From the NCBI GenBank assembly GCA_002354735.1, contig DEMD01000009.1:62001-126000 (forward strand): DNA of 64,000 nucleotides, written 5' to 3'. Position numbers and translations under genes: made by a program. This DNA is from Gammaproteobacteria bacterium UBA2679 (GTDB taxonomy: Bacteria; Pseudomonadota; Gammaproteobacteria; Pseudomonadales; Oleiphilaceae). The stretch's first letter is position 1. Every line of letters starts with the position of its first letter. The notes under the pieces were generated by a model. The model searched no databases. It was not told the origin of the DNA and was given only the letters and a program-made list of their open reading frames with translations. Shown here in pieces: positions 51,891 to 60,431 of this stretch.

Positions 51891-53516
51891 TCAGCTCTGC
51901 AGCCTGAATCGCGATACCCCACCGCGAAGCGTCTGCGCAGTCTGGTTCAGATCGTCAATCGCGAGACCTGACTGGCGAATTGACTCCACAGTCTGCTGCG
52001 CGGCCTCGCTGAGCTGCAGTAAGGCCTCTGTTATCTGCTCTGCACCGACGGACTGCGCCTGCACGCCTTCGCTTACCGAATCAAAACGCGGTGCGAGTGC
52101 CTGCACCTGCTCGATAATCTGGTTCAACTGACCGGATACCGTCTGCACTTCCTCCATGCCCTGGCGCACTTCCTCGGAAAACTTGTCCATACCCATGACA
52201 CTGGCCGAGACCGCAGATTGAATTTCCTTCACCATCAGCTCGATATCGTAGGTCGCTACGGCGGTCTGGTCGGCCAGCCGGCGAATCTGCGTCGCGACGA
52301 CACTGAAGCCCTTGCCATATTCGCCGGCCTTTTCGGCTTCTATGGCTGCATTGAGTGAAAGAAGATTGGTCTGATCAGCCACCTTGGTAATCGTCGTGAT
52401 CATCTGCGTGATCGTGCCGGCTTTCTCGTTGAGCACACCAAGTTTCGCATTGATCCCTGAAGCCGCCCCCATGACATGGCGCATGGTTTCCCTCATTTGC
52501 AGCAGTCCGGTCTGACTGCTCGCGGCGAGGCTCGCCGACTGATCGGCTACGCGTGCGACATCACTCATCGTTCGAACGAGTTCCTTCGAGGTCGCAGAAA
52601 TTTCTTTTGAGGTCGCGCCGATCTCGACGGTCGTCGTTGCGATTTCACCAGCAGTAGCCTGCTGCTGTCTGGTGGTGGCAGCGACTTCGGTGACAGATGT
52701 GGTGACCTGGACGCCAGTCTTCTGTATCTGACCGACAAGAGCCGTCAGCTCATCCACCATCCTGTTGAAGCCTTCTGCAAGCTCGCCGAATTCGTCACGG
52801 CTCGTCACCTCAAGACGGCGGGTGAAATCCCCGTGCCTGATATGGCCAAGTGCCTCCAGCAGCTGTGCCAGCGGCACGCCGATGGCGCGCAGAAGGAAAA
52901 AGCAGCACACAATCGCCAACAAGACTGCTACGAGAAAGCTCGCAATCAGGCCTCTCTGCAGCTGTTCAACGCCTTCAAGAATCTTGTTAGCGGATAGCTC
53001 AGCCTCTTTCTGGTTGTTATCCATCAGAATCTGGGTGAGATTGTGAATCTTGCGAAAGGCTGGCAGGAATCGGCTGGTGAGACGCTCGCGCAAGGCATCA
53101 TCGACACCTACGTCGCTGGCAGCGAGAAGGGCATTCTGCTCACTCACGTAGTTATCGTATTCGTGAATGATGGGACTGATCATGTCGCTGTCAGCTTCTT
53201 CTATGGGCAAGGCCTGGAACCTGACGAAAACCTGTCTCAGGCCACTACGGTTAGCTTCAATTTCAGCGCGAATTCTCTCCTTTTCGGCGGTTTCCGGGCT
53301 CAACATGTGCTGTTGTACCAAGGTAAAGCCCTGCCGCAGGAATACCCGCATCTCCGCGCTGAGCAACTGGCCCGGCAAGGAGTGTTCCCGCTGAAGATGA
53401 GCTTCCGCATCGACAGCCTGCAAACTACTCAACGCAACCACACATGTGGCAATCATCAGGGCGAGGATCGCCCCGAAGCTCACCAGGATCCGCTGTCTTA
53501 TCGTTAAATCTTTCAA
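51891..53516 (-). CDS. wspA: WspA: methyl-accepting chemotaxis protein
   Basis: A 541-residue receptor. The TTG start at 53516 has an AGGAG site eight bases away; the frame continues upstream without similarity. Helix one ([20 protein letters not shown]) and helix two ([20 protein letters not shown]) frame a periplasmic four-helix-bundle-like domain (about 35-190). A HAMP domain and the signalling hairpin with [25 protein letters not shown] follow. WspA reports surface contact or envelope stress. It is the first gene of the wsp operon; its promoter lies in the ~105 bases before the molybdoenzyme stop region. Confidence 0.94.
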   Translation of the reverse strand: MKDLTIRQRILVSFGAILALMIATCVVALSSLQAVDAEAHLQREHSLPGQLLSAEMRVFLRQGFTLVQQHMLSPETAEKERIRAEIEANRSGLRQVFVRFQALPIEEADSDMISPIIHEYDNYVSEQNALLAASDVGVDDALRERLTSRFLPAFRKIHNLTQILMDNNQKEAELSANKILEGVEQLQRGLIASFLVAVLLAIVCCFFLLRAIGVPLAQLLEALGHIRHGDFTRRLEVTSRDEFGELAEGFNRMVDELTALVGQIQKTGVQVTTSVTEVAATTRQQQATAGEIATTTVEIGATSKEISATSKELVRTMSDVARVADQSASLAASSQTGLLQMRETMRHVMGAASGINAKLGVLNEKAGTITQMITTITKVADQTNLLSLNAAIEAEKAGEYGKGFSVVATQIRRLADQTAVATYDIELMVKEIQSAVSASVMGMDKFSEEVRQGMEEVQTVSGQLNQIIEQVQALAPRFDSVSEGVQAQSVGAEQITEALLQLSEAAQQTVESIRQSGLAIDDLNQTAQTLRGGVSRFRLQS

Positions 53517-53622
53517 GGCTCGACTCCTGGCACCTAGCAAAAAGCTGGAGTGACAGGAACTACCGCCCTGCCCACTTGCCACAAGTGTAGAACATAGAGC
53601 GGGATTCTGCGGTCAGCTCAGT

Positions 53623-56600
53623 TTATACAGCACCGACCCGCTCAATCTGCACAGGCACAGCATTGAGCACAGCATTGCCGGACAATTCGTCGAGCACGCG
53701 TTCATCGGTAATATCATTCATACTGACGCCTGGATGGGATGCTGCAGTACCCAGCCGCATACCCGGACGGTGGTGTCCCCAGCCGTGAGGCAGGCTCACG
53801 ACACCAGGCTTGATGTCCTCAGTCGTCCGCACCGTGGTGATCAATTCGCCGCGACTCGAGATCACCCGCACCTCGTCCCTGTCCTGAATCTGCTGAGCAC
53901 TGGCGTCGGCAGGATGCATGAAAAGCGCAGTACGATCCCGGCCTTTGACCAGACGAAAGCTGTTGTGCATCCAGGAGTTGTTGCTTCGCAGATCCCGGCG
54001 GCCAATCAAGAGCAATCCCGGAGCCGTCGGTTTACCATCGTAGCGTTCGCACAGGCGCTCCAGATCCTGCACCAACAAGGGTGGCATCAACTGAATCCGC
54101 TTGTCGCACGTGAATAGTCTCTGCGGCAGACTCTGTTGCAGTGGCCCAAGATCAAGCCCGTGGGGATGCTTCTTCAGACGCGCAAGATCCAACCCCTTGC
54201 TGAACGGGTTGAGCTGCCGCATCGGGTTCAGACCCTTGCCATACGGGCCAGTCCGCAGGGCTAGATCCAGTACACGCTGGGGTGTCAGCAGTTCACTCAC
54301 CTGCTCAGTCAACCGATGCTTCAGGCGAATGGGCAGCGGCTTTCGCTTCATCTTCAAGCGCTGTATGCGTTTTATAAGGCCGGTGAAGATCTCCAGATCG
54401 GATCGTGTGCCAGGCCGCTGCGGAAACAGAGCCTCGGCGTATTTAGCGACGTTCCGCACAGCCAGCAGGTTGAAAACTATATCGTACTGCTCATGTTCGA
54501 GCGGGCCCGTCGGCGGCAGAATGATATCGGCGTGGCGAGTGGTCTCGTTGAGATAGAAATCGACGGCCACCATGTAGTCGAGGCCTGCCAGGGCCTCCTC
54601 GAGCTGTCGCCCGTTGGGGGAAGAAAGAACCGGATTGCCGGCGATGCTGACGAAGGCCCGGACTTGCCCACTTCCCGGCGTCAGCATTTCCTCTGCCAGA
54701 ATCGCGGTTGGAAACTCTCGGCCGAACTCTGCGCGACCGCGCACTCGGCTCTGATAACGGTCGAAGCCGCCCCGACCAGACATTTTTGCCAGGTCGAAAG
54801 CCGGCGTCGTGAACATCATGCCACCCTGCCGATCAAGATTGCCGGTCAGAATGTTCAGCAGCTGTATCAACCAGTGATTCAACGCACCAAAGGCCTGGGT
54901 CGACACACCCATCCGACCGTAGCAGACGGCATGCTCGGCAGTAGCGAACTCAAGAGCGATGCGCTCGATCTCCCCGGCAGCAATGCCCGTTTCACTGGCG
55001 ATCCGTTCGAGCGGAATCCGCTGCATCAATGCGGTAAGACCGTCCCAGCCCCTGACGATATCAATCAGGCGCCCGGGTTTACTGAGCCCCTTGTCGAGGA
55101 TGACCTGGATCAGGCCGAGCAGGAAGAGCGCGTCAGACCCTGGCTGGATGAACTGATGCTCACTAACGTACCTGACGGTCTCAGTTCGCCGAGGATCGAT
55201 TAGCACAATCTTTCCTCCACGTCTGGTAATGTCCTGCAGGCGTCCGAGCACGTCGCCTGCCGACATGAGGCTGCCATTGGAAGCAGCCGGATTCGCTCCA
55301 AGCATCAGCATGTAATCGGTGCGGTCGATGTCAGGAATCGTGAATAGCTGACTGTGGCCATACATGAAATAGGACACCAGCTGGTGCGGCATCTGATCCA
55401 GGCTGGACGCCGAAAACATGTTGCGCGACTTCAGAGTGCTCCTGAACTTTTCTATGGTCAGCATGGTCCCAAGGTTATGGGCCGTCGGATTGCCCCAATA
55501 GGCCGCAACGGCATCGTTGCCATATTCACCTTGTATGCCCACGAGTCGCTCGGCAACCTCATCGAGGGCTTCCTCCCAGGGGATAGGAATCCACTGGTGG
55601 CCGATGCGCTTCAGTGGTGTTTTCAGTCGATCGGGATCGTTATGCAGGTCCTGCAGTGCATAGCCTTTGGGGCAGATATGCCCTCGGCTATGGGGATCTT
55701 CCGGATCACCTGCAATGGAGAGTATCCGCTCCCCTTCATATCCAATTTTGATGCCGCACATGGCCTCACATAGCGAGCAGGTGCGAAAGTGGGTTTTGAC
55801 GTCCGCTGGCGGGGTCTTGGCAGGCTGGTCGACGGACGCTGCAGTGGCTGATGGCAGCGACTGCCCGGCAGGCTTATCCTGCGGCGTTTCAACCGCAGTA
55901 GCCCTATGCCGACCTATGATATCCAGCATTTCGGACACCTCGGTCACCTTGCGGCGAGGTCTACCCATCTGCCGCCCTCGTTCAACTTCATACTGGTCGA
56001 GCAGCAGCCAGTCGTCATAACTCACGAAGCTCACCTTGCGCTCGTCGAGCAGAGGCTGAATATCTTTTGTGGACGCATCTGTCTTTGGCAGAGATGATTG
56101 ATCGGCCAGTAGATGCCGAACCGTTTCAAGCGCACACTGGCGGTTGCTGCCGACAACGCCGCTGGCGCCACGCTTGATCCAGCCCGCGACGTACTCACGA
56201 CCCGAGGCCTCACTGGTACCGGCAACTACCCTGCCCTCGAGGTTCGCAATGACACTGCGCTGCTCATCGAAGCCGAGACCATCGATCGGCAATCCTTCGT
56301 AGCCGGTGGCATTGATGATCAGGCCAGCCGGCATTGTCTGGCCTTTGCCAGTGGCTTTTGCGCTCACCGACCCTTGCGCATTGGCAATGAGCGCATTGCT
56401 CACCGCCGTCATGTTCTGCACCATCTGGTCCTTGCCTTCGAAAGCCCGGGGAGAAAGCCGGAAGATGAAGCGTATGGCGCGTTCACCGCTCTGAGCCTTG
56501 CCCAATGCAGTGCGCAGTAGTGCAAGATTTTCCCTTGCCTCGGTGTTGAGCGGGTCAGCAAGTTCAGCTTCGCTGGCTGCATCGAGATCAAGATCATCTG

Positions 56601-57600
56601 GGGCAATTTCGATACGGACATCCTTGAGCTCGACGAGCTGACGCAGTTCTTTCGGCGTGAAGGCTGCCTGAACAGGACCGCGTCGCGCCACCAGGCAGAC
56701 CTGTCTGACCCGACTCTGGCGCAGTGCGTTGAGCGCGTGGTCTGCAATATCAGTGTGTTCAAGCGCTTCGATGGGCATGGTGAGCACGCGTGCGACATCA
56801 AGCGCGACATTGCCCATCCCGATAATCACCGCCGTCTCAGCAGAAAGATCCACCTTCAGATTGACGAAGTCCGGATGGCCGTTGTACCAGCCCACGAATG
56901 CCGAAGCACCGAAGATATTGCCCAGACCACTGCCAGGCAGGTCGAGCTTTCGACTGCTTGACCCGCCAGTGGCATAGAGCACGCCATCGTAATGCGCCAA
57001 CAGCTCGTCCCGTCCAATGTCCTTGCCGATCTCGACGTTGCCGAAATAGCGAAGGCCGGGAGATCTTGCGATTCTGTCGAAGCTCTGGGCTATGGATTTG
57101 ATCTTCGGATGATCCGGCGCGACACCATAGCGCACGAGTCCGAAGGGCGTCGGCAAGCGCTCGAAGAGATCGACTTCCGCCGCCGGTAGCTGCCTGAGAA
57201 TTTCCTCGACCGCATAGAAGCCCGCAGGACCCGCACCTACGACTGCGAAGCGTTTCGTGGGCGTGGTCGATTTCCGCTTCGGGGCAGCGGGCCCACTGTC
57301 AGCCTGGGCAGGACCGGCTGCGGGCGTATCCAGCTGCGGAACACGGCTCTCCCTGATAACAGGATGGCGCTTGGACTCGACCGCATTGAGCTCGATAGCA
57401 GACTTCATCTGGTCCGGCACGGCATGCTCCGGATAGATCGCCCGCACGGGACACTCGCTCAGACAGGCGTTACATTCGATGCAGACGTCCGGATCGATAA
57501 AGAGCATCTGCGGCCCCTCACGGAAAGCGTCGACTGGACAAACGTCAACACAGTTAGTGAACATGCTGTCTGCACAGGTCTGGGTGACGACGTAGGTCAT
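53623..57600 (-). CDS. Ferredoxin-NADP reductase-molybdopterin oxidoreductase fusion
   Basis: A 1325-residue soluble protein with three parts. Residues 1-70 are a two-cluster ferredoxin (C9, C17, C21, then C40, C43, C46, C50 with Pro). Residues ~115-540 are an FprA/adrenodoxin-reductase-like flavoprotein (FAVVGAGPAGFYAVEEI, FGLVRYGVAPDHP, IIGMGNVALDVAR), together like mycobacterial FprB. Residues ~610-1325 are a Mo-bisPGD oxidoreductase of the formate dehydrogenase/BisC group. It has a [4Fe-4S] site (CSLCEAMC...ICPKG) and a C-terminal cofactor domain (SLPHGWGHHRPG). The ATG at 57600 follows CCGGAG. The Mo-ligand region (SASSLDQMPHQL) has no Cys. The design suggests direct NADP(H)-Mo substrate electron transfer in one chain. 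fdhD nearby supports a formate-dehydrogenase-like maturation, but the substrate is unknown. Confidence 0.9.
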   Translation of the reverse strand: MTYVVTQTCADSMFTNCVDVCPVDAFREGPQMLFIDPDVCIECNACLSECPVRAIYPEHAVPDQMKSAIELNAVESKRHPVIRESRVPQLDTPAAGPAQADSGPAAPKRKSTTPTKRFAVVGAGPAGFYAVEEILRQLPAAEVDLFERLPTPFGLVRYGVAPDHPKIKSIAQSFDRIARSPGLRYFGNVEIGKDIGRDELLAHYDGVLYATGGSSSRKLDLPGSGLGNIFGASAFVGWYNGHPDFVNLKVDLSAETAVIIGMGNVALDVARVLTMPIEALEHTDIADHALNALRQSRVRQVCLVARRGPVQAAFTPKELRQLVELKDVRIEIAPDDLDLDAASEAELADPLNTEARENLALLRTALGKAQSGERAIRFIFRLSPRAFEGKDQMVQNMTAVSNALIANAQGSVSAKATGKGQTMPAGLIINATGYEGLPIDGLGFDEQRSVIANLEGRVVAGTSEASGREYVAGWIKRGASGVVGSNRQCALETVRHLLADQSSLPKTDASTKDIQPLLDERKVSFVSYDDWLLLDQYEVERGRQMGRPRRKVTEVSEMLDIIGRHRATAVETPQDKPAGQSLPSATAASVDQPAKTPPADVKTHFRTCSLCEAMCGIKIGYEGERILSIAGDPEDPHSRGHICPKGYALQDLHNDPDRLKTPLKRIGHQWIPIPWEEALDEVAERLVGIQGEYGNDAVAAYWGNPTAHNLGTMLTIEKFRSTLKSRNMFSASSLDQMPHQLVSYFMYGHSQLFTIPDIDRTDYMLMLGANPAASNGSLMSAGDVLGRLQDITRRGGKIVLIDPRRTETVRYVSEHQFIQPGSDALFLLGLIQVILDKGLSKPGRLIDIVRGWDGLTALMQRIPLERIASETGIAAGEIERIALEFATAEHAVCYGRMGVSTQAFGALNHWLIQLLNILTGNLDRQGGMMFTTPAFDLAKMSGRGGFDRYQSRVRGRAEFGREFPTAILAEEMLTPGSGQVRAFVSIAGNPVLSSPNGRQLEEALAGLDYMVAVDFYLNETTRHADIILPPTGPLEHEQYDIVFNLLAVRNVAKYAEALFPQRPGTRSDLEIFTGLIKRIQRLKMKRKPLPIRLKHRLTEQVSELLTPQRVLDLALRTGPYGKGLNPMRQLNPFSKGLDLARLKKHPHGLDLGPLQQSLPQRLFTCDKRIQLMPPLLVQDLERLCERYDGKPTAPGLLLIGRRDLRSNNSWMHNSFRLVKGRDRTALFMHPADASAQQIQDRDEVRVISSRGELITTVRTTEDIKPGVVSLPHGWGHHRPGMRLGTAASHPGVSMNDITDERVLDELSGNAVLNAVPVQIERVGAV

Positions 57601-57710
57601 GCGAACACTCCGGAACGGTAAAAGCACAGAATTTACCGGCTGGCGTTCCAGTTGGTCTTGACACGGCATATTCGATTTGACATTTTGTGCCAAAAAGCCA
57701 GAGGTCGCTC

Positions 57711-58721
57711 ATGCCCGGAAATGTCACAGTCTCCTGCGCGCTTGCTGAAGTCCTGCGTGAGTATCTACGTCGTAATCGACTGCATGCACCCGAGCTTATT
57801 CACGTCCTCGATGCCTTCTCCCTTCACCAACGAATGCCAGTCGAGCTCTTGGTGGAGCAGTTCGTTCGTATTCAGCACTTGCATCCGGTTCCGGCACTGG
57901 GCTTACGCATAGGCCGCTGCGCGGAACCGGAAAACTTCGGTGTAGTCGGCTATCTCGCGGCCTCCTGTAGTAGTCTTGGTCAGGCGCTGGCGCGCTATCA
58001 CCGGTTTCAAACGCTGCTTGCGTCAGATCTGAATATTCAGGTCGAGCAAAGGGCTGAATATATCTGCTTTCGCTGGAAGCATGACGAAACGCAGCTCCAT
58101 CCGCTCACCAGTGAGTTCGGTGTAGCCGTCTTCCTCAACCTGTATCAGGCCCTCATTGGCCAGGCCGTGCCGCCAACGCTCGTGGAGTTTCCACACGGGC
58201 CGCCCGAACAGCCTGCGATTTACGAAGTGCTGCTGGGTTGTCCGGTACGATTCCACGCGCCCGCAATCGGGCTACAGATCCCGACAAGCCTGCTGGCAAT
58301 GCGGATTGCGAGCAGTGATCCATACATGAGGGACCTGCTGGATCGGCAAGCAGCGGCCCTGCTCATGCCGCAGCTAAAGCCCGGCGTCTTCCTGACAGCA
58401 CTACACGAGCACATTGCCGCCGCTCTGCAGGATGGGGAACCGACTGCGGATAGACTGGCCAGGCAGATGGATTACACATTACGTTCATTCTACCGTGAGC
58501 TGGCAAACCACGGCCTGCGTTACAGAGCCGTATTGTCAGACGTGCGCCTCAAGCTGGCGCGGATGTACCTGGCGGATCCTCGGCTCGCTGCAGCGGAAAT
58601 CGCCTTGCTGCTAGGTTATTCGGAGCAGAGTGCCTTCAGTCGTGCATTCCGCGGCTGGACTGGCAGCACGCCAGGCGCTTACCGCAAGAGCCTTGAACGC
58701 GAGCGCGCTCGCCCCAGCTGA
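57711..58721 (+). CDS. AraC-family regulator (OruR/arabinose-binding-domain type)
   Basis: A 336-residue regulator. The N-terminal ligand domain (HPVPALGLRIGRCAEPENFGVVGYLAASCSSLGQAL) is the Arabinose_bd domain shared with OruR-type regulators. The C-terminal helix-turn-helix includes LARQMDYTLRSFYRELANHGLRYR and AAEIALLLGYSEQSAFSRAFRGWTGSTPGAYR. The ATG at 57711 has AGAGG six bases upstream; a codon at 57687 would add eight residues. It is divergent from the molybdoenzyme fusion across 110 bases and is the obvious regulator of that gene. Confidence 0.9.
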   Translation: MPGNVTVSCALAEVLREYLRRNRLHAPELIHVLDAFSLHQRMPVELLVEQFVRIQHLHPVPALGLRIGRCAEPENFGVVGYLAASCSSLGQALARYHRFQTLLASDLNIQVEQRAEYICFRWKHDETQLHPLTSEFGVAVFLNLYQALIGQAVPPTLVEFPHGPPEQPAIYEVLLGCPVRFHAPAIGLQIPTSLLAMRIASSDPYMRDLLDRQAAALLMPQLKPGVFLTALHEHIAAALQDGEPTADRLARQMDYTLRSFYRELANHGLRYRAVLSDVRLKLARMYLADPRLAAAEIALLLGYSEQSAFSRAFRGWTGSTPGAYRKSLERERARPS

Positions 58722-58855
58722 GCTTGCGCTCGGCTGGCCAGCAGGGTGACTAACTGGATGACCTGGATAACACCTTTCACCCTGATAATTTCCTTGATGA
58801 ATTCCAGACGGTTATGATTGGATGGACATCCACGAATCATGGAGCAAATGCATCT

Positions 58856-59656
58856 ATGCAGATAACCCCGGCGGGTGCGCTCGATACCCAGGTCGTTCGA
58901 ATCGGGCTGGGCGAACGGTCAACCGAGCGACGCCTGCTGCCCGAAGAAGCGGCGATTGCATTCGAGGTTAATGGTCGCAACTATGCGGTCATGATGGCCA
59001 CGCCGGTCGATCTTGCGGATTTCGCGCTTGGGTTCATGCTATCCGAGCAAATCATCGATGCGGCTCCTGACATTCTCGAACTCAGTGTGCGCGAAAGTGA
59101 GCATGGTTGGCTGGTCGGACTCTGGCTCGAAGAAGACTGTGTCCGCCGCGCCCGGCAACGCGTGCGGCTGCGCACAGCCGAAGGCAGTTGTGGCCTCTGC
59201 GGTCTGCAGTCCCTGGCCCAGGTGCACCGCCCCCTGCCCCTGGTCGATCAGTCGCTTCCGATCGCCGACAGTGCGCTCTTTGCAGCGCTCGCAAGCCTGC
59301 GGGATCACCAGCCGCTTAACGCAAGCACTGGCGGCTTTCACGCAGCCGCATTCTGTGATCGTCAAGGCCATATTCGTGTTCTGAGGGAAGACGTCGGACG
59401 TCATAATGCCCTGGATAAACTGATTGGTGCGCTGAGATCCGAGGCCCTGTCACCAGGTGAGGGTTTTTTTCTGCTGACCTCACGCTGCAGCTATGAACTC
59501 GTCGAGAAGACAGCCATTGCCGGATGCCCCCTCCTGGTTACAGTATCGACTGCGACATCCTTGGCAGTGGAGCGAGCCAAGGCTTGTGGGCTGACTCTGG
59601 TTGCGCTCGCTCGAAGTGACGCCATGCTGGAGCTGTCTTCAGCCAGTGCGGTGTGA
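58856..59656 (+). CDS. fdhD: FdhD sulfurtransferase for molybdoenzyme maturation
   Basis: A 266-residue FdhD. It carries sulfur from IscS-type desulfurase to the bisPGD molybdenum cofactor, as needed by formate dehydrogenases. The motif GSCGLCGL with Cys112 and Cys115, FEVNGRNYAVMMATPVDLADFALGFMLSEQII near the start, and HIRVLREDVGRHNALDKLIGAL and SRCSYELVEKTAIAGCPLLV at the end are diagnostic. I take the ATG at 58856; an in-frame ATG at 58814 would add 14 residues. It lies behind araC and close to the molybdoenzyme fusion that is probably its client. Confidence 0.93.
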   Translation: MQITPAGALDTQVVRIGLGERSTERRLLPEEAAIAFEVNGRNYAVMMATPVDLADFALGFMLSEQIIDAAPDILELSVRESEHGWLVGLWLEEDCVRRARQRVRLRTAEGSCGLCGLQSLAQVHRPLPLVDQSLPIADSALFAALASLRDHQPLNASTGGFHAAAFCDRQGHIRVLREDVGRHNALDKLIGALRSEALSPGEGFFLLTSRCSYELVEKTAIAGCPLLVTVSTATSLAVERAKACGLTLVALARSDAMLELSSASAV

Positions 59657-59657
59657 G

Positions 59658-60431
59658 ATGCCGGCGCAAATGAGATGTACCTCCAGGGCCTCGTTCCATC
59701 GTCTGGCAATACGATACGTGCTGCCAATGCTTGCCAGCGTTACCCTTTTGACAAATGGCACCGCCCTGGCGGAGCAGCCATCCGACAAGGCCGGCATAGT
59801 CAACGCTGCATCGTCTCCGATTGATTTCAGTGAATTCGATATCTACGCAAGCGAAGGCTTCGTGCTTACTCACAGGTACGTCACTGACGACGGTGAGGCT
59901 ATCGTTACACTCGATACGACCCAGCCCTCGGTCACCAGGGAGATTCATGCTGATGCTACCGTGACCGCCTATGAAGTACTCGAATCAGAGAACGGAGAAA
60001 TCATACTGGAGCAGGTCACAGACTACGACGCGGCGGGCGCCTGCCAGGCCACTCACAAGACCCGTTATAAATGGCTGGCCACCTTTCCGGAGGTGGCCAG
60101 TGTGGGCGATCAGTTACAGCGCATTGCCAGCGTCACAGACTTCGACCATGAGCGCCCTTGCGGCACTCGCGTCTCGAATACCGCGGTAGAAAGCGTGATC
60201 AAGGTGACTTACACAGTGCTCGGACGCACCCGCTACAACCGTGGCCCAATCAAGCTGAGCAACTGCGTTAAAGTGTCTGAGCAGGCCCCGGATTATTCGG
60301 GGATCGCAACGTTGTGCGCCGGTGTCGGTACGGCCTTTCGCGTTCGCACAGGTTCGAGCTTCGGCCGCAACGAGCGGAGACTGCTTGCTATTGAGCAGCC
60401 CGCCGCACAAGAAGCTAGGTCGGCTCGATAG
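59658..60431 (+). CDS. Secreted hypothetical protein
   Basis: About 257 residues that I do not recognise. A positively charged start (RCTSRASFHRLAIRY) and a hydrophobic core (VLPMLASVTLLTNGTALA) make a signal peptide. The body is beta-rich and Thr/Val/Asp-rich (YVTDDGEAIVTLDTTQPSVTREI). It holds four cysteines that could form disulfides. The ATG sits one base after the fdhD stop, so it is probably co-transcribed, though I see no link in function. Twelve bases further is a second ATG. The end overlaps the convergent hybrid kinase by 17 bases. Confidence 0.7.
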   Translation: MPAQMRCTSRASFHRLAIRYVLPMLASVTLLTNGTALAEQPSDKAGIVNAASSPIDFSEFDIYASEGFVLTHRYVTDDGEAIVTLDTTQPSVTREIHADATVTAYEVLESENGEIILEQVTDYDAAGACQATHKTRYKWLATFPEVASVGDQLQRIASVTDFDHERPCGTRVSNTAVESVIKVTYTVLGRTRYNRGPIKLSNCVKVSEQAPDYSGIATLCAGVGTAFRVRTGSSFGRNERRLLAIEQPAAQEARSAR

